From NCBI GenBank assembly GCA_013001055.1, contig JABDNH010000007.1, positions 124,001-188,000 of the forward strand: DNA of 64,000 nt, read 5' to 3'. The notes under the pieces were generated by a model. The model did no database searches, was not told the origin of the DNA, and saw only the letters and a program-made list of their open reading frames with translations. Below, one piece after another: positions 29,742-41,426 of this stretch. Each line of letters opens with the position of its first letter. The first letter of the stretch is position 1. A program made the translations under genes and the position numbers. The DNA comes from Sphingomonas sp. (GTDB lineage: Bacteria; Pseudomonadota; Alphaproteobacteria; Sphingomonadales; Sphingomonadaceae).

Positions 29742-31142
29742 CTAGATGTGAATCGGCTTGCCCTGCACCGCCATCGCCGCTTCCTTGATGGCTTCCGAAT
29801 GCGTCGGGTGGGCGTGGCTGGTGTAGGCGATGTCCTCGCTGGTCGCGCCGAATTCCATCGCCTGGGCGGCTTGTGCGATCATGGTGCCCGCGGGCACCGC
29901 AATGCACCACACGCCAACCACGCGGTCGCTCTTTGCATCGGAGATGATCTTAACCGAGCCATCGCCCTCGTGATTGGTCTTGGCGCGGCTATTCGCCATC
30001 ATCGGAAACTTGCCGACCTTGACCTCGCCATATTTCTCCTTGGCCTGCGCTTCGGTCAGGCCAACGCCAGCAATCTCGGGCCAGGTATAGACGACGTTGG
30101 GAATGATATCGTGATTCACGATGCCGGTCATGCCCGCGATGTTTTCGGCAACGGCAATGCCTTCATCTTCGGCCTTGTGGGCGAGCATCGGGCCCGGCAC
30201 CACGTCACCGATCGCCCATACGCCGTCGACCTTGGTACGGAAGTCATGGTCGATCTCGATTTGTCCGCGCTCGTTGGTCTCCAATCCGATCGCGTCGAGC
30301 CCGAGGCCATCGGTATTTGGCTTGCGTCCGATCGAGACCAGCACACAGTCGGCTTCCATCGTTTCGGCATCGCCGCCCTTGGCGGGCTCGATGGTGACGG
30401 TTGCCTTCCCGTCTTTGACCTCGACGCCGGTAACCTTGCTCGACAGCTTGAACGCGATACCCTGCTTCTTGAAGATCTTGTTGGCTTCCTTGCGGATATC
30501 GTCGTCCATGCCGGGCAGGATCTGGTCGAGATACTCGACGCAGGTGACCTTGGCGCCAAGGCGGCGCCACACGCTGCCAAGCTCAAGCCCGATTACACCG
30601 CCGCCGATGACGACCATGTGTTCGGGCACCGTGGGCAGTTCGAGCGCGCCGGTGCTGTCGACGACGATATGATTGTCGTTGTCGACCTCTACGCCGGGAA
30701 GCGGCGTGACCGACGAACCGGTCGCAATCACGATATCCTTTGCCGTTACGGTCTTGCCGTCCACTTCGACGCTGTGCGCGTCCTTGAAGCTGGCGTAGCC
30801 CATTAGCCAATCGATCTTGTTCTTCTTGAACAGGAATTCGATGCCGCCAGTCAGGCCCTTTACCGCATCGCGGCGTTGGCCATGCATCTTGTCGAGGTTG
30901 AGCGTGGGCGACACTTCGACACCCAAGCTGTCCATCGTGCCGTTGGCCGCCGCATCGAAATATTCCGACGCGTGGAGCATGGCCTTGGACGGGATGCAGC
31001 CGACATTGAGACAGGTACCACCCAGCGTCTCGCGCCCTTCGGCGCACGCGGTCTTTAGCCCCAGCTGCGCCGCGCGGATCGCGGCAACATAGCCGCCGGG
31101 CCCGGCACCAATCACAAGGACGTCGTAGTCGTAGTCAGCCAT
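29742..31142 (-). CDS. lpdA: Dihydrolipoyl dehydrogenase (E3), 2-oxoglutarate dehydrogenase-linked copy
   Basis: This 466-aa FAD enzyme has GAGPGGYVAAIRAAQLGL, the redox pair in GGTCLNVGCIPSKAMLH, the NAD fold VVIGGGVIGLELGSVW, the FAD motif WAIGDVVPGPMLAHKAEDEG, and the His-Glu pair in HAHPTHSE. It follows sucAB at a 105-nt gap, so it is likely the E3 of 2-oxoglutarate dehydrogenase, separate from the pdh-linked copy at 2358. The ATG at 31142 with upstream CGGAG is preferred to the track's TTG. Confidence 0.96.
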   Translation of the reverse strand: MADYDYDVLVIGAGPGGYVAAIRAAQLGLKTACAEGRETLGGTCLNVGCIPSKAMLHASEYFDAAANGTMDSLGVEVSPTLNLDKMHGQRRDAVKGLTGGIEFLFKKNKIDWLMGYASFKDAHSVEVDGKTVTAKDIVIATGSSVTPLPGVEVDNDNHIVVDSTGALELPTVPEHMVVIGGGVIGLELGSVWRRLGAKVTCVEYLDQILPGMDDDIRKEANKIFKKQGIAFKLSSKVTGVEVKDGKATVTIEPAKGGDAETMEADCVLVSIGRKPNTDGLGLDAIGLETNERGQIEIDHDFRTKVDGVWAIGDVVPGPMLAHKAEDEGIAVAENIAGMTGIVNHDIIPNVVYTWPEIAGVGLTEAQAKEKYGEVKVGKFPMMANSRAKTNHEGDGSVKIISDAKSDRVVGVWCIAVPAGTMIAQAAQAMEFGATSEDIAYTSHAHPTHSEAIKEAAMAVQGKPIHI

Positions 31143-31247
31143 CAAAAACTCCGTTTGCCCTCAGCTTGGTCGAGGGCCGCTAGTAATGTTTCGCCTCCAC
31201 ATAGTGAAGGAACGCGCGTCGACAAGCGCAGCCTTTGCGGGCTCGCT

Positions 31248-32513
31248 TTATAAGTCGATCAGCAGGCGCATCGGATCTTCGAGCGCTTCCTTCACCCGCA
31301 CGAGGTAGGTGACCGCCTCGCGGCCATCGACCAGGCGGTGATCGTAGCTGAGCGCAAGGTACATCATCGGGCGGATGACGACTTCGCCATTTATCGCGAC
31401 AGGGCGGTCTTCGATGCGGTGCATGCCGAGCACCGCGCTCTGCGGCGGGTTGATGATCGGGGTCGACAAGAGCGAGCCGAAGATGCCGCCGTTCGAAATC
31501 GTGAAGGTGCCGCCCTGCATCTCCTCCATCGACAACGTGCCTTCCTTGGCGCGCTTGCCGAAGTCGGCGATGGTCAGTTCGATCTCGGCAAAGCTCATCG
31601 CGTCGGCCGAGCGGATCACCGGGACGACCAGACCCTTGGGCGCGGAAACCGCAACCGAGACGTCGAGATAGTTATGATAGACGATCTCATCGCCTTCGAT
31701 CTGCGCATTGACCGCGGGCACGTCCTTTGCGGCCAGCGCGCAGGCTTTTACGAAAAAGCTCATGAAGCCCAGGCGGATGCCGTGCTTTTTGGCAAACATG
31801 TCCTTGTACTTGGCGCGCGCTTCCATGACGGCAGACATGTCCACATCGTTGAACGTGGTCAGCAAGGCTGCCGTATCCTGCGCGTCCTTGAGGCGCTTGG
31901 CGATCGTCTTGCGCATACGCGACATCTTGACGCGCTCTTGGGTTCGTTCGCTCTTGGTAGTGGCCGGCTTTGCCGCGGGCGCGGAAGTAGCCTTCTGTTC
32001 GGCCTTGGCGGCCGGAGCCGACTTGGGCGCGGCCTTCTTGGCTTCGGCAGCAGCGATCACGTCATCCTTGGTGATGCGGCCATCCTTCCCCGTGCCGCTG
32101 ATCTGCGTGGGATCGACGCCATGTTCTAGGACCGCGCGGCGCACCGCGGGCGACAAAGTCTGCACCTTCGCGCCATCGTCGCCGCCTTCGGGCGCATCCT
32201 CGACCTCGGGGCCGGGATCTTGCGCGGGCTGGGGTTCTTCTTCGGGGGTGGGCGAGGCCTGGCCGGCTTCTCCGGCATCATCACCGATCCTGGCGATCAC
32301 TGCGCCGACTTCGACCGTGTCGCCTTCTTCGAACAACCGTTCTTCCAGGATGCCAGCCACCGGCGAGGGCACATCGACCGAAACCTTGTCCGTCTCGAGG
32401 CTGGCGATCGCTTCGTCCAAAGCGACCGCGTCGCCTGGTTCCTTGAGCCATTCGCCGACAGTCGCTTCGGTGATCGATTCACCCAGCGTTGGAACCTTGA
32501 CCTCAGTGCCCAT
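31248..32513 (-). CDS. sucB: 2-oxoglutarate dehydrogenase E2, dihydrolipoamide succinyltransferase
   Basis: This 421-aa core enzyme forms succinyl-CoA. It has a lipoyl domain with Lys in [13 protein letters not shown], an acidic linker, a subunit-binding domain ([32 protein letters not shown]), an Ala/Lys-rich linker and the catalytic domain with [35 protein letters not shown] is the typical SucB start. It is 14 nt downstream of sucA. Confidence 0.97.
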   Translation of the reverse strand: MGTEVKVPTLGESITEATVGEWLKEPGDAVALDEAIASLETDKVSVDVPSPVAGILEERLFEEGDTVEVGAVIARIGDDAGEAGQASPTPEEEPQPAQDPGPEVEDAPEGGDDGAKVQTLSPAVRRAVLEHGVDPTQISGTGKDGRITKDDVIAAAEAKKAAPKSAPAAKAEQKATSAPAAKPATTKSERTQERVKMSRMRKTIAKRLKDAQDTAALLTTFNDVDMSAVMEARAKYKDMFAKKHGIRLGFMSFFVKACALAAKDVPAVNAQIEGDEIVYHNYLDVSVAVSAPKGLVVPVIRSADAMSFAEIELTIADFGKRAKEGTLSMEEMQGGTFTISNGGIFGSLLSTPIINPPQSAVLGMHRIEDRPVAINGEVVIRPMMYLALSYDHRLVDGREAVTYLVRVKEALEDPMRLLIDL

Positions 32514-32527
32514 GCAATCCTCGTCCT

Positions 32528-35317
32528 TTACTTGGTCACGGGGCTGCTATGCCCCAATGCGTCGGCAATCAAGGCCGCTTGTTGTTTCTTGTGCCGGCTG
32601 GCGAGCCCGGTCGCAGGCGATGCCGCCGCGTCGCGGCCCGCATAAACAGGGCGCATGCCCTCGTGGCCAGCCTCGCTTAGACACGCTTCGATCAACTCCT
32701 CGACGAAGAACCAGCTTCCCTGGTTCTTGGGCTCTTCCTGCGCCCAGACACAGGTTTCGAGATTGGTCATCTCGGCCAGGCGTTTGACCAGCGGTTCGCT
32801 CGGGAAGGGATAAAGCTGCTCGATACGCACGATCTGCGTGTTCTCATCGCCGGCCTCGTCGCGCGCGGACATCAGCTCGTAGCCCACCTTGCCCGAACAC
32901 AGGACCAGCCGCTTGGTCGCTTCGGCCGACGGGGGATTGAGGTCCGACTTGATGCGGAAGAAATGTCCCGCGCCCGTAAAATCTTCCCGGGTCGAGGTCG
33001 CCCGCTTATCGCGCAGCAGCGACTTGGGCGTCATGATGACCAAGGGCTTGCGGAAATCGCGCATCATCTGGCGGCGCAGCAGGTGAAAATAGTTGGCGGG
33101 CGTCGTCACATTGGCGACCTGCATATTGTCTTCCGCGCATAGCTGCAGGAAACGCTCGAGCCGCGCCGAGCTATGCTCTGGCCCCTGGCCTTCATAGCCG
33201 TGAGGCAAGAGCATCACGAGGCCGCTGGCGCGCAGCCACTTGGCTTCGCCGCTGGCGATGAACTGGTCGATCATGATCTGCGCGCCGTTGGCGAAATCGC
33301 CGAATTGCGCTTCCCACAGAACGAGGCTCATCGGGTCGGTGAGCGAATAGCCATATTCGAAGCCGAGCACGCCATATTCGGATAACGGGCTGTCGCGCAC
33401 TTCGAAGCGCGGACCCGGTACCTTCATTTCGCGTAGCGGGATGAATTTTTCGCCGGTCTTCTGGTCCACCCAGACGGCATGGCGCTGCGAAAAAGTGCCG
33501 CGGCCCGAATCCTGCCCCGACAGGCGCACGCCCATGCCGTCGAGCAGCAGGCTGCCAAAGGCGAGCGCTTCGCCGGTCGCCCAGTCGATGCCCTCGCCCT
33601 CCTTGAGCGCCTTTTCCTTGGCCTTCAGGATGCGACCGAGCGTTCTGTGGGTATCGAGCGCGTCGGGAATGTGCGTCAGCACGTCGGTGAGCATGTCATA
33701 TTGCTCGTCCGACAAGCAGGTGGTGGTATTACGGCGCCCGGTAATTTCCTCTTTGGGCGTACGCAGGTCCTTCCAGCGGCCGCCGAACCAGTCGGCCTGC
33801 CTGGGCTCATACGCATTGCCTGCCTCGAATTCCTCGGCGAGGTGATCGGTGAACTCGGCGATCGCCTTTTCGACCCAACCGTCGTCGATCACGCCTTCTT
33901 CGACAAGGCGCCTGGCGTATAGCTCGCTGATCGGTGGATGCTGGCGGATTTCGTCATACATTAGCGGCTGGGTGAAGCTGGGTTCATCGCCTTCGTTATG
34001 CCCGAACCGGCGATAGCACCACATGTCGATCACGATGTCGCGGCCAAAGGTCTGGCGATAATCGATCGCCAGCTTGCACGCCCAGGTCACGGCCTCCGGA
34101 TCGTCAGCGTTGACGTGGAGGATCGGCGCCTGGATCGATTTGGCGATATCGCTCGGATAGGGCGATGAACGCGCGAATTGCGGGCTCGTCGTGAAACCTA
34201 CCTGGTTGTTGATGACGAAATGGATGGTGCCGCCCGTGGCATAGCCCTGCAGCCCGCTCATCATCAGGCATTCTGCGACGATGCCCTGCCCTGCAAAGGC
34301 CGCATCGCCGTGCAGCAGGATGGGCAATACGGTCTTGCCATGCTTGTCGCCGCGCAGCGTCATGACTGCGCGCACCTTGCCGAGCACGACCGGGTTCACC
34401 GCCTCGAGGTGCGAGGGGTTGGGCATGAGGCTGAGATGCACTTCATTGCCATCGAACGAACGATCGGAGCTGGTGCCCAGGTGATATTTGACATCGCCCG
34501 AACCGCCGACTTCCTCGGGGTTGGACGCACCGCCCGCGAATTCGTGGAAAATGGCGCGGTAAGGCTTGCCCATGACGTTGGCGAGGACGTTCAAACGCCC
34601 GCGGTGCGCCATGCCGATCGTCATTTCGGTGACGCCCGCCGCGCCGCCATATTTGATGATCGATTCCAAGGCGGGAATCGCGCTTTCGCCGCCGTCCAAG
34701 CCAAACCGCTTGGTGCCGACATATTTGCGGGCGAGAAATTTCTCCCACTGCTCGCCTTCGATCACCTTTTGCAGGATCGCCTGCTTGCCTTCGGGCGTGA
34801 AGTGGATTTCGGCATTCTTGCCCTCGACCCGCTCCATGATGAAGCGGCGTTCTTCGAGGTCGTTGATGTGCATGAACTCGATGCCCACCGTGCCGCAATA
34901 ATTGGCCTGCAGCACGCCAACGATCTGCTTGATCGTGGCGGTTTCGAAGCCCAGCACCCCGCCCAGCCACACTTCCTCGGACAAGTCCGTAAATCCAAAA
35001 TAGGCGGGCGTCAGTTCTTCATGGAATTCATTATGACTGAGCCCCAGCGGATCGAGGTTGGCAGCCAGATGACCGCGAACGCGGTAGGTGCGGATCAGCA
35101 TCATCGCGCGGATGGAAGCATCAGCCGCGGCGCGTACTTCCTTCTGTCCGAGCTGCGGCTGCACCTTGCCAATCGCCGCTTCGACCTTTTCGGGCGCCTG
35201 TTCGATCACCGCCAGCGTCGGATCGAGCCCGCTATTCGCGTCATCCAGTTCGGTGATTGGCCAGTTCGGCCTGGCCCAACTCGGCCCCTCTTCGCGCTCG
35301 GTCGAAATCGCGTCCAT
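32528..35317 (-). CDS. sucA: 2-oxoglutarate dehydrogenase E1
   Basis: This thiamine-diphosphate-dependent decarboxylase is 929 aa long. Motifs include [58 protein letters not shown] and [10 protein letters not shown] around the cofactor, and [30 protein letters not shown] near the C-terminal domain. The ATG at 35317 ([11 protein letters not shown]) replaces the over-long track start. It is the first gene of sucA-sucB-lpdA. The divergent GDPD gene lies between it and sucD-mdh. Confidence 0.97.
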   Translation of the reverse strand: MDAISTEREEGPSWARPNWPITELDDANSGLDPTLAVIEQAPEKVEAAIGKVQPQLGQKEVRAAADASIRAMMLIRTYRVRGHLAANLDPLGLSHNEFHEELTPAYFGFTDLSEEVWLGGVLGFETATIKQIVGVLQANYCGTVGIEFMHINDLEERRFIMERVEGKNAEIHFTPEGKQAILQKVIEGEQWEKFLARKYVGTKRFGLDGGESAIPALESIIKYGGAAGVTEMTIGMAHRGRLNVLANVMGKPYRAIFHEFAGGASNPEEVGGSGDVKYHLGTSSDRSFDGNEVHLSLMPNPSHLEAVNPVVLGKVRAVMTLRGDKHGKTVLPILLHGDAAFAGQGIVAECLMMSGLQGYATGGTIHFVINNQVGFTTSPQFARSSPYPSDIAKSIQAPILHVNADDPEAVTWACKLAIDYRQTFGRDIVIDMWCYRRFGHNEGDEPSFTQPLMYDEIRQHPPISELYARRLVEEGVIDDGWVEKAIAEFTDHLAEEFEAGNAYEPRQADWFGGRWKDLRTPKEEITGRRNTTTCLSDEQYDMLTDVLTHIPDALDTHRTLGRILKAKEKALKEGEGIDWATGEALAFGSLLLDGMGVRLSGQDSGRGTFSQRHAVWVDQKTGEKFIPLREMKVPGPRFEVRDSPLSEYGVLGFEYGYSLTDPMSLVLWEAQFGDFANGAQIMIDQFIASGEAKWLRASGLVMLLPHGYEGQGPEHSSARLERFLQLCAEDNMQVANVTTPANYFHLLRRQMMRDFRKPLVIMTPKSLLRDKRATSTREDFTGAGHFFRIKSDLNPPSAEATKRLVLCSGKVGYELMSARDEAGDENTQIVRIEQLYPFPSEPLVKRLAEMTNLETCVWAQEEPKNQGSWFFVEELIEACLSEAGHEGMRPVYAGRDAAASPATGLASRHKKQQAALIADALGHSSPVTK

Positions 35318-35466
35318 TATTCCCAATCGTCCTGCCGACTTGTGTGCATGGTCAACATGGCAACCCCTAGCTTGGTTGCAATTGCGAACGCTTAAAGGGA
35401 TTGGCTTGGTCTGGCTAGGCCCGATGCGGTCTGGAAAGTGCCATTTTTGCAGGGTAGGCAGGAGCC

Positions 35467-36396
35467 ATGAAGATACAGATCCTTGCCGCCACCGCTGCAC
35501 TTGCGCTCACCGCCTGCAATGCGGCTGGAAACGCCGCCCCTGAAGCCGAAACCATTGGACTTGCGGAGCCGGCATTCCCGCTGGTGATGCCCTCGGGCGG
35601 CATGGGTCCGTTCCTGACTTGCCTGCAGGACCGCCATACCGCCATTCTCAGCGCGCATCGCGGCGGAGCAGGGCCCGACTATCCGGAAAATGCCATCGAG
35701 ACATTGGCCTGGAACGCGAGCGTCGCGCCGATGATGTTCGAAATCGACGTGCGTCAGACGTCCGACGGCGCCTACGTCCTGTTCCATGATGAGGAATTGC
35801 AGCAGGACACGGATGGCAGCGGCTTTCTCGCATATCATACGCTAGAGGAGCTCGAGAACGTCCGATACAACGGCACCGATATCGGTATTTCCACGCTCGA
35901 AGAGGTCGTCGAATGGGCGCGCGGCAAGGTGCTCCTGCAGCTCGACGTGAAGCGCGGCGTGCCGTTCGATCCGCTGATCGACTGGCTCGAAGAACGCGAT
36001 GCCACGGGCTTCACGCTCATCATCACCTATAATGTCGATGACGCCGCCACCGTGGCGCGCGCCAATGACGAGATCATGATCAGCGCGAGCGTCGACAATC
36101 CGGGCGACCTCGCGACACTCAACGCGGCGGGTGTCCCGGACGCGCGCATTGCAGCTTGGACGGGGCTCGGCACGCCGCGCATCGATTTGTGGAAGACGTT
36201 GGGCGAACGGGGAATCGGCGCCAATTACGGCGCGTTCGCAACGCTCGACGACCAGAATGCCAGCGGCGAGGCCTATCGCGCATTGGTCGAAGCCGGGCTC
36301 GATGTCGTCTCGACGGACAAGCCGCAATATGTCTTCGATGCGCTCGAGGAACGGCAGGATTTCACTGCAGCCGCCACTGCCTGCATGGCGCAATAA
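35467..36396 (+). CDS. Glycerophosphodiester phosphodiesterase lipoprotein
   Basis: This 309-aa protein hydrolyses glycerophosphodiesters to glycerol-3-phosphate and an alcohol. A lipoprotein signal (ATAALALTAC) places it on the membrane in the periplasm. AHRGGAGPDYPENAIETLAW has the catalytic His-Arg and Glu, FEIDVRQTSDGAYVLFHDEEL the metal Glu/Asp and second His, and LQLDVKRG and DVVSTDKPQY the later motifs. The ATG follows GGCAGGAGCC. It is inserted, in opposite orientation, in the TCA gene block, and a terminator follows. Confidence 0.9.
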   Translation: MKIQILAATAALALTACNAAGNAAPEAETIGLAEPAFPLVMPSGGMGPFLTCLQDRHTAILSAHRGGAGPDYPENAIETLAWNASVAPMMFEIDVRQTSDGAYVLFHDEELQQDTDGSGFLAYHTLEELENVRYNGTDIGISTLEEVVEWARGKVLLQLDVKRGVPFDPLIDWLEERDATGFTLIITYNVDDAATVARANDEIMISASVDNPGDLATLNAAGVPDARIAAWTGLGTPRIDLWKTLGERGIGANYGAFATLDDQNASGEAYRALVEAGLDVVSTDKPQYVFDALEERQDFTAAATACMAQ

Positions 36397-36398
36397 AA

Positions 36399-36424
36399 AA
36401 GCCCCGGCGCAGCGCCGGGGCTTC
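36399..36424. terminator. Bidirectional terminator between GDPD and sucD
   Basis: The 11-bp perfect stem AAGCCCCGGCG / CGCCGGGGCTT with loop CAG has A6 on the left. It therefore terminates sucD on the minus strand (T-run) and possibly GDPD on the plus strand. Confidence 0.75.
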
Positions 36425-36441
36425 CTGAGAAGCGCGAAGAC

Positions 36442-37326
36442 CTAGCCCTTGAGCAATGCGGTCAGCGTGGTGCCGAGTTCGCTGGGCGAGGGCGAGACGC
36501 GGATACCCGCTTCTTCCATCGCGGCGATCTTGCTGTCGGCATCGCCCTTGCCGCCCGAGACGATCGCGCCGGCATGGCCCATGCGGCGGCCCGGAGGCGC
36601 GGTCTTGCCCGCGATGAAACCGACGGTCGGTTTGCGGCGACCTTTTTTGGCTTCATCGGCCAGGAACTGCGCGGCTTCTTCTTCGGCGCTACCGCCGATT
36701 TCGCCGATCATGATGATGGATTCGGTTTCATCGTCGGCCAGGAAGAGTTCGAGCACGTCGATAAAGTTGGTGCCGTTGACCGGATCGCCGCCAATGCCGA
36801 CCGCGGTGGTCTGGCCCAGGCCTTCATTGGTCGTCTGGAACACGGCCTCATAGGTCAGCGTGCCCGAGCGCGACACGACGCCGACGCTACCTTTTTTGAA
36901 GATTTTGCCCGGCATGATGCCGATCTTGCATTCTTCGGGCGTCAGGACGCCGGGACAGTTGGGGCCGATCAGACGGCTATTCGAGCCTTCGAGCGCGCGC
37001 TTCACCTTGACCATGTCGAGCACCGGAATGCCCTCGGTAATGGCCACGATCAGCGGGATTTCCGCGGCGATGGCTTCGCAAATCGCGTCGCCCGCGAAGG
37101 GCGGCGGCACGTAGATGACGCTGGCGTCCGCACCAGTCGCCTCACGCGCCTCGCGCACCGTATCGAATTGCGGCAGGCCGAGATGCTCGGAGCCACCTTT
37201 GCCCGGCGTCACACCCGCCACCATCTGCGTTCCGTAATCGAGCGCCTGCTGGGTGTGGAACGTACCGGTATTGCCCGTCATCCCCTGCGTGATGACCTTG
37301 GTGTTCTTGTCGACGAGAATGCTCAC
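36442..37326 (-). CDS. sucD: Succinyl-CoA ligase, alpha subunit
   Basis: This 294-aa subunit carries the phospho-His, visible in [18 protein letters not shown]. The CoA-binding start ([29 protein letters not shown]) and [19 protein letters not shown] are conserved. It needs the beta subunit SucC for ADP/GDP binding, but sucC is not beside it. Only 12 nt separate it from mdh upstream, and a terminator follows. It begins with GTG at 37326. Confidence 0.97.
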   Translation of the reverse strand: MSILVDKNTKVITQGMTGNTGTFHTQQALDYGTQMVAGVTPGKGGSEHLGLPQFDTVREAREATGADASVIYVPPPFAGDAICEAIAAEIPLIVAITEGIPVLDMVKVKRALEGSNSRLIGPNCPGVLTPEECKIGIMPGKIFKKGSVGVVSRSGTLTYEAVFQTTNEGLGQTTAVGIGGDPVNGTNFIDVLELFLADDETESIIMIGEIGGSAEEEAAQFLADEAKKGRRKPTVGFIAGKTAPPGRRMGHAGAIVSGGKGDADSKIAAMEEAGIRVSPSPSELGTTLTALLKG

Positions 37327-37338
37327 GCGGTGCGCTCC

Positions 37339-38394
<1,056 letters not shown>

Positions 38395-38396
38395 CT

Positions 38397-38469
38397 ATGC
38401 TTTCTCGGCATTACGCCAAGGCGTTTTCTCGGCTCGACGAAACGAATGCGCTAACGCTTCAGAAAGCAT
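38397..38469. repeat. Long-range inverted repeat in the mdh upstream region
   Basis: The 9-bp perfect arms ATGCTTTCT (38397-38405) and AGAAAGCAT (38461-38469) enclose 55 nt that hold a small hairpin (ACGCC-AA-GGCGT followed by TTTTC). It lies between mdh (minus) and the small secreted protein (plus). It could be a folded mdh leader, a small RNA or a chance pairing. Nothing else is seen in this gap apart from a GAGTC site near 38327. Confidence 0.4.
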
Positions 38470-38532
38470 GGGCTGTCAGCAACAATTCAGCCGGGCATGC
38501 GTAGCAAGGGGCAGAAGAACAGGAGTAATCCA

Positions 38533-38895
38533 ATGAAAAAACTACTCATCCTTGCTGCAGGCACGCTGGCCTTCGCCGCGACGCCCGCTGCTGCCCAACC
38601 CGCGCATGCCGGCAAAGGCAAGCATAGCACGCATGCCCATCAGGGCTGCCCTCCGGGGCTCGCCAAGAAGCGCAATGGCTGCCTGCCGCCGGGCCAGGCC
38701 AAGAAACTTTATGATGTGGGGCATCGCTTCGACCGCGAATTCAGTGGCTACACGTCCTATGACCGCCTGCCGTACGACCTGCGCCGGCGTTATGATCTCG
38801 ATCCGCGCAGCCGTTACATTTATGACGATAATTATCTTTATCGCGTTGACCCGACGACCCTGATCGTTCGCGAAGTGCTCGACGCTATTTTCTAA
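38533..38895 (+). CDS. Small secreted basic protein (RcnB-like architecture)
   Basis: This 120-aa protein starts at the ATG at 38533 (CAGGAG upstream), with a signal peptide (LLILAAGTLAFAATPAAA). The mature part opens with a His-rich stretch (GKGKHSTHAHQG), then two PPGxAKK units (CPPGLAKKRNGCLPPGQAKK) with a Cys pair. It ends in a Tyr/Arg/Asp-rich module closing YLYRVDPTTLIVREVLDAIF, which resembles the end of RcnB-type periplasmic proteins. The His/Cys content may bind metal (inference). A strong terminator follows. Confidence 0.75.
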   Translation: MKKLLILAAGTLAFAATPAAAQPAHAGKGKHSTHAHQGCPPGLAKKRNGCLPPGQAKKLYDVGHRFDREFSGYTSYDRLPYDLRRRYDLDPRSRYIYDDNYLYRVDPTTLIVREVLDAIF

Positions 38896-38918
38896 AGGGC
38901 AGTGCAACCGCCCTTCAG

Positions 38919-38957
38919 GAGGCCGCTTCTCCCGATGCGCGGAGAAGCGGCCTTTTA
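38919..38957. terminator. Terminator between the small secreted protein and zapE
   Basis: The 13-bp perfect stem AGGCCGCTTCTCC / GGAGAAGCGGCCT with an 8-nt loop is followed by TTTT on the plus strand. The genes converge, so it may serve both. Confidence 0.8.
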
Positions 38958-38960
38958 TAT

Positions 38961-40076
38961 TTAACGTTCAGGATCGGCGAAACCGTGCCCCGCTTCGAGA
39001 TAATCCAGGCTCTGCATCTCCTCGAGCCGGCTGACGGTGCGGGCGAACTCGAAGCTTCCATCACCATCGGGATACAGCCCCGCAGGCTCGGCATCGGCAG
39101 CCGCCAGCAGTTTGACGCGGTGTTCGTAGAGCGCGTCGACCAGCGTGACAAAGCGGCTGGCCTCATTACGCATGTCGGGCCCCATGACGGGGATGCCGAC
39201 AATAATGACGGTGTGAAAATTTTGCGCGATGGCAAGATAATCGGCGGCGCCGCGCGGTTGCCCGCAAAGACGCCGGAAACTGAACACCGCGACGCCTTTC
39301 AGCGCCTTGGGGACATGCAGCGTGCGGCCGCCGCCGACGTCGAGAGACATGGTAGGGACAGCCTCGCGCTCGACCTCATAATCGGTCAGGCGGAAAAACG
39401 CCTCGGACAACGCCTTGGTGGCTTCGGGGCCATTGGGCACGTGCCACAGGTCGAGCCCCTTCATGCGGTCCAAGCGGTAATCCGTGGGGCCGTTCAGCTC
39501 GACCACCTGCATCTGCGCCTCGATGAGGCGGATGAAGGGCACGAAGAGCTCGCAGTTGAGGCCGTCCTTGTAGAGATCGGCTGGCGGGCGGTTGGAGGTG
39601 GTGACGATCCCCACCCCCTCATCGATCAGCGCGGTGAAAAGGCGGCCCATGATCATCGCGTCTGCGGTGTTGGTGACCTGCATTTCATCGAAGGCGAGGA
39701 AACGGGCTTCGGATGCGATCTCTTCGGCGACGCGGATCAGCGGGTCGTCCTTGCCACCGTCGCGCATCGCGCGCAGCCGCGCGTGGATGTCGAGCATGAA
39801 GGCGTGAAAGTGGACGCGGCGCTTGGGCTCGGCATTGATCGTGTCGAAGGCAAGGTCCATCAGCATCGACTTGCCGCGCCCCACCCCTCCCCACATGTAG
39901 ACGCCGCACGGCGCGGGCGTCTCGCGCCCAAACAGACGGGATATAAAGCCGGTGCGCGTATTGCCGAGGTCCTCGGCAAAGCGATCGAGCGACTTTACGG
40001 CGCGCGCCTGGTCGGCGTCGGGCTGGAGTTCGCCCGCCGCGATCAGCGCGTCATAGGCCTCACTTACGGTCGTCAT
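38961..40076 (-). CDS. zapE: Cell division ATPase ZapE (AFG1-like)
   Basis: This 371-aa AFG1-type AAA+ ATPase is linked to Z-ring constriction. It has Walker A GGVGRGKSMLMDLAF, Walker B FLAFDEMQVTNTADAMI, the sensor stretch GIVTTSNRPPADLYKDGLN, and the C-terminal ESRFVTLVDALYEHRVKLL-like segment (ASRFVTLVDALYEHRVKLLAAAD). The track start is too early. The ATG at 40076 (MTTVSEAYDALIA) overlaps the thioesterase gene by 17 nt. It appears to be in an operon with sdhB and the PaaI-like gene. Confidence 0.93.
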   Translation of the reverse strand: MTTVSEAYDALIAAGELQPDADQARAVKSLDRFAEDLGNTRTGFISRLFGRETPAPCGVYMWGGVGRGKSMLMDLAFDTINAEPKRRVHFHAFMLDIHARLRAMRDGGKDDPLIRVAEEIASEARFLAFDEMQVTNTADAMIMGRLFTALIDEGVGIVTTSNRPPADLYKDGLNCELFVPFIRLIEAQMQVVELNGPTDYRLDRMKGLDLWHVPNGPEATKALSEAFFRLTDYEVEREAVPTMSLDVGGGRTLHVPKALKGVAVFSFRRLCGQPRGAADYLAIAQNFHTVIIVGIPVMGPDMRNEASRFVTLVDALYEHRVKLLAAADAEPAGLYPDGDGSFEFARTVSRLEEMQSLDYLEAGHGFADPER

Positions 40077-40548
40077 CGCCCTTCCCGCGCGGATCGCGCA
40101 CGCGTTTGAGCGTACCGGTAAAGCCATAGCAGGGCGTGCCTTCTTGTTCGGCATGGCCGGTGAGGAAGGCGATGCCGCCCGGCGTCTGCCGCAGCAGCGT
40201 GACGTGCGCATCGAGCGGAACACCGGCGCGTCCGCGGTTGAGGAAACGGGTATGGCAATCGAGAGTCACGTAATGCGCGCGATCCATCCCCGCGACAAAC
40301 CCGCCTGCAAACAGCGCCATGTCGATGAAACTCATGACGCAGCCGCCATGGATCGATCCGCCGGGGTTGAGGTGTTGCTCTTCGGGAAACATGCGCACGA
40401 TCGCGGTGCCGGGCGTATCGCCGGGCTTGAATACCATGTCGCCGATCTGCGCGGCAAAACTGTCGGGATTGCGCCAGCCACCCCACCAGAACCAGCCGTC
40501 ATGGTCGGGATGCGGCTCGGCACCGTCGGGTATTGTGGGTTTGCTCAT
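40060..40548 (-). CDS. PaaI-type hotdog thioesterase
   Basis: This 162-aa single hotdog domain contains LNPGGSIHGGCVMSFIDMALFAGGF, the PaaI/4HBT signature with the conserved Gly-His and Asp. The family hydrolyses aromatic or other acyl-CoA esters; the substrate is unknown. It is 33 nt downstream of sdhB and overlaps zapE by 17 nt, so it is probably co-transcribed with both. Confidence 0.85.
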   Translation of the reverse strand: MSKPTIPDGAEPHPDHDGWFWWGGWRNPDSFAAQIGDMVFKPGDTPGTAIVRMFPEEQHLNPGGSIHGGCVMSFIDMALFAGGFVAGMDRAHYVTLDCHTRFLNRGRAGVPLDAHVTLLRQTPGGIAFLTGHAEQEGTPCYGFTGTLKRVRDPRGKGDDDRK

Positions 40549-40581
40549 GCTTGCCGCGCTAGGCGGCCAAAGCGCACAGCG

Positions 40582-41361
40582 TCAAGCCGCGCGTTCGGCG
40601 ATCATCTTTTTGGTCTCGGCAATCGCCTTGGCCGGGTTGAGACCCTTGGGGCAGGCGTTGGCGCAGTTCATGATCGTGTGGCAGCGATAGAGGCGGTACG
40701 GATCCTCGAGCTGGTCGAGCCTTTCGCCTGTCGCTTCATCGCGGCTGTCGGCTAGCCAGCGATATGCAGCGAGCAGGACTGCCGGTCCCAGAAACCTGTC
40801 CGAATTCCACCAATAGCTCGGGCAGCTGGTCGAGCAGCATGCACACAGGATGCATTCATATAGACCATCGAGCTTGGCGCGATCTTCGGGCGCCTGGTTG
40901 CGCTCCTTGCCTGAGGGTTCGGGCGTCTCGCTCTTCAGCCAGGGTTCGATGCTCGCATATTGCGCATAGAAATGGGTGAAATCGGGGACCAGATCCTTGA
41001 CCACCTCCATGTGCGGGAGCGGGGTGATCTGAATGGTGCCCTTATAATCCTCGATCGCGCTGGTACAGGCGAGCCCGTTCCTGCCCTCGATATTCATCGA
41101 GCAGGAACCGCAAATGCCCTCGCGGCACGAGCGACGGAAGGTCAACGTCGGATCGATCTCGTTCTTGATCTTGATGATCGCGTCGAGGACCATCGGTCCG
41201 CACTTTTCCAGATCGATCGTGTAGGTGTCGTACCGCGGGTTCTCGCCCGTGTCCGGATCGTAGCGGTAAATCTTGAAATTCTTCAGTCGGCGGCCTTCCT
41301 GGGGGGCGTGCTTCACGCCTTTTCTGGGTACGCTATTCTTGGGCAGGCTGAGTTGGGCCAC
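40582..41361 (-). CDS. sdhB: Succinate dehydrogenase iron-sulfur subunit
   Basis: This 259-aa electron-transfer subunit of complex II has all cysteine ligands. The [2Fe-2S] set is in CREGICGSC...C, the [4Fe-4S]/[3Fe-4S] sets in [16 protein letters not shown] and [17 protein letters not shown]. It starts with GTG at 41361 (CGGAG upstream); the track extends too far. The genes for SdhA, SdhC and SdhD are not adjacent, since bcp lies directly upstream. The complex must therefore be assembled from another locus. Confidence 0.97.
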   Translation of the reverse strand: MAQLSLPKNSVPRKGVKHAPQEGRRLKNFKIYRYDPDTGENPRYDTYTIDLEKCGPMVLDAIIKIKNEIDPTLTFRRSCREGICGSCSMNIEGRNGLACTSAIEDYKGTIQITPLPHMEVVKDLVPDFTHFYAQYASIEPWLKSETPEPSGKERNQAPEDRAKLDGLYECILCACCSTSCPSYWWNSDRFLGPAVLLAAYRWLADSRDEATGERLDQLEDPYRLYRCHTIMNCANACPKGLNPAKAIAETKKMIAERAA

Positions 41362-41426
41362 GTATTTTCTCCGAACTTGTCTTGGGGAGGCGCTAGCAAA
41401 AGGCGCCGCCGTCTCCAAGGGGGACT

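Noticed and set aside
34178-35395. 405-aa plus-strand ORF opposite sucA
   Set aside because: Antisense shadow of sucA with His/Asp-rich low-complexity translation and no start signal.
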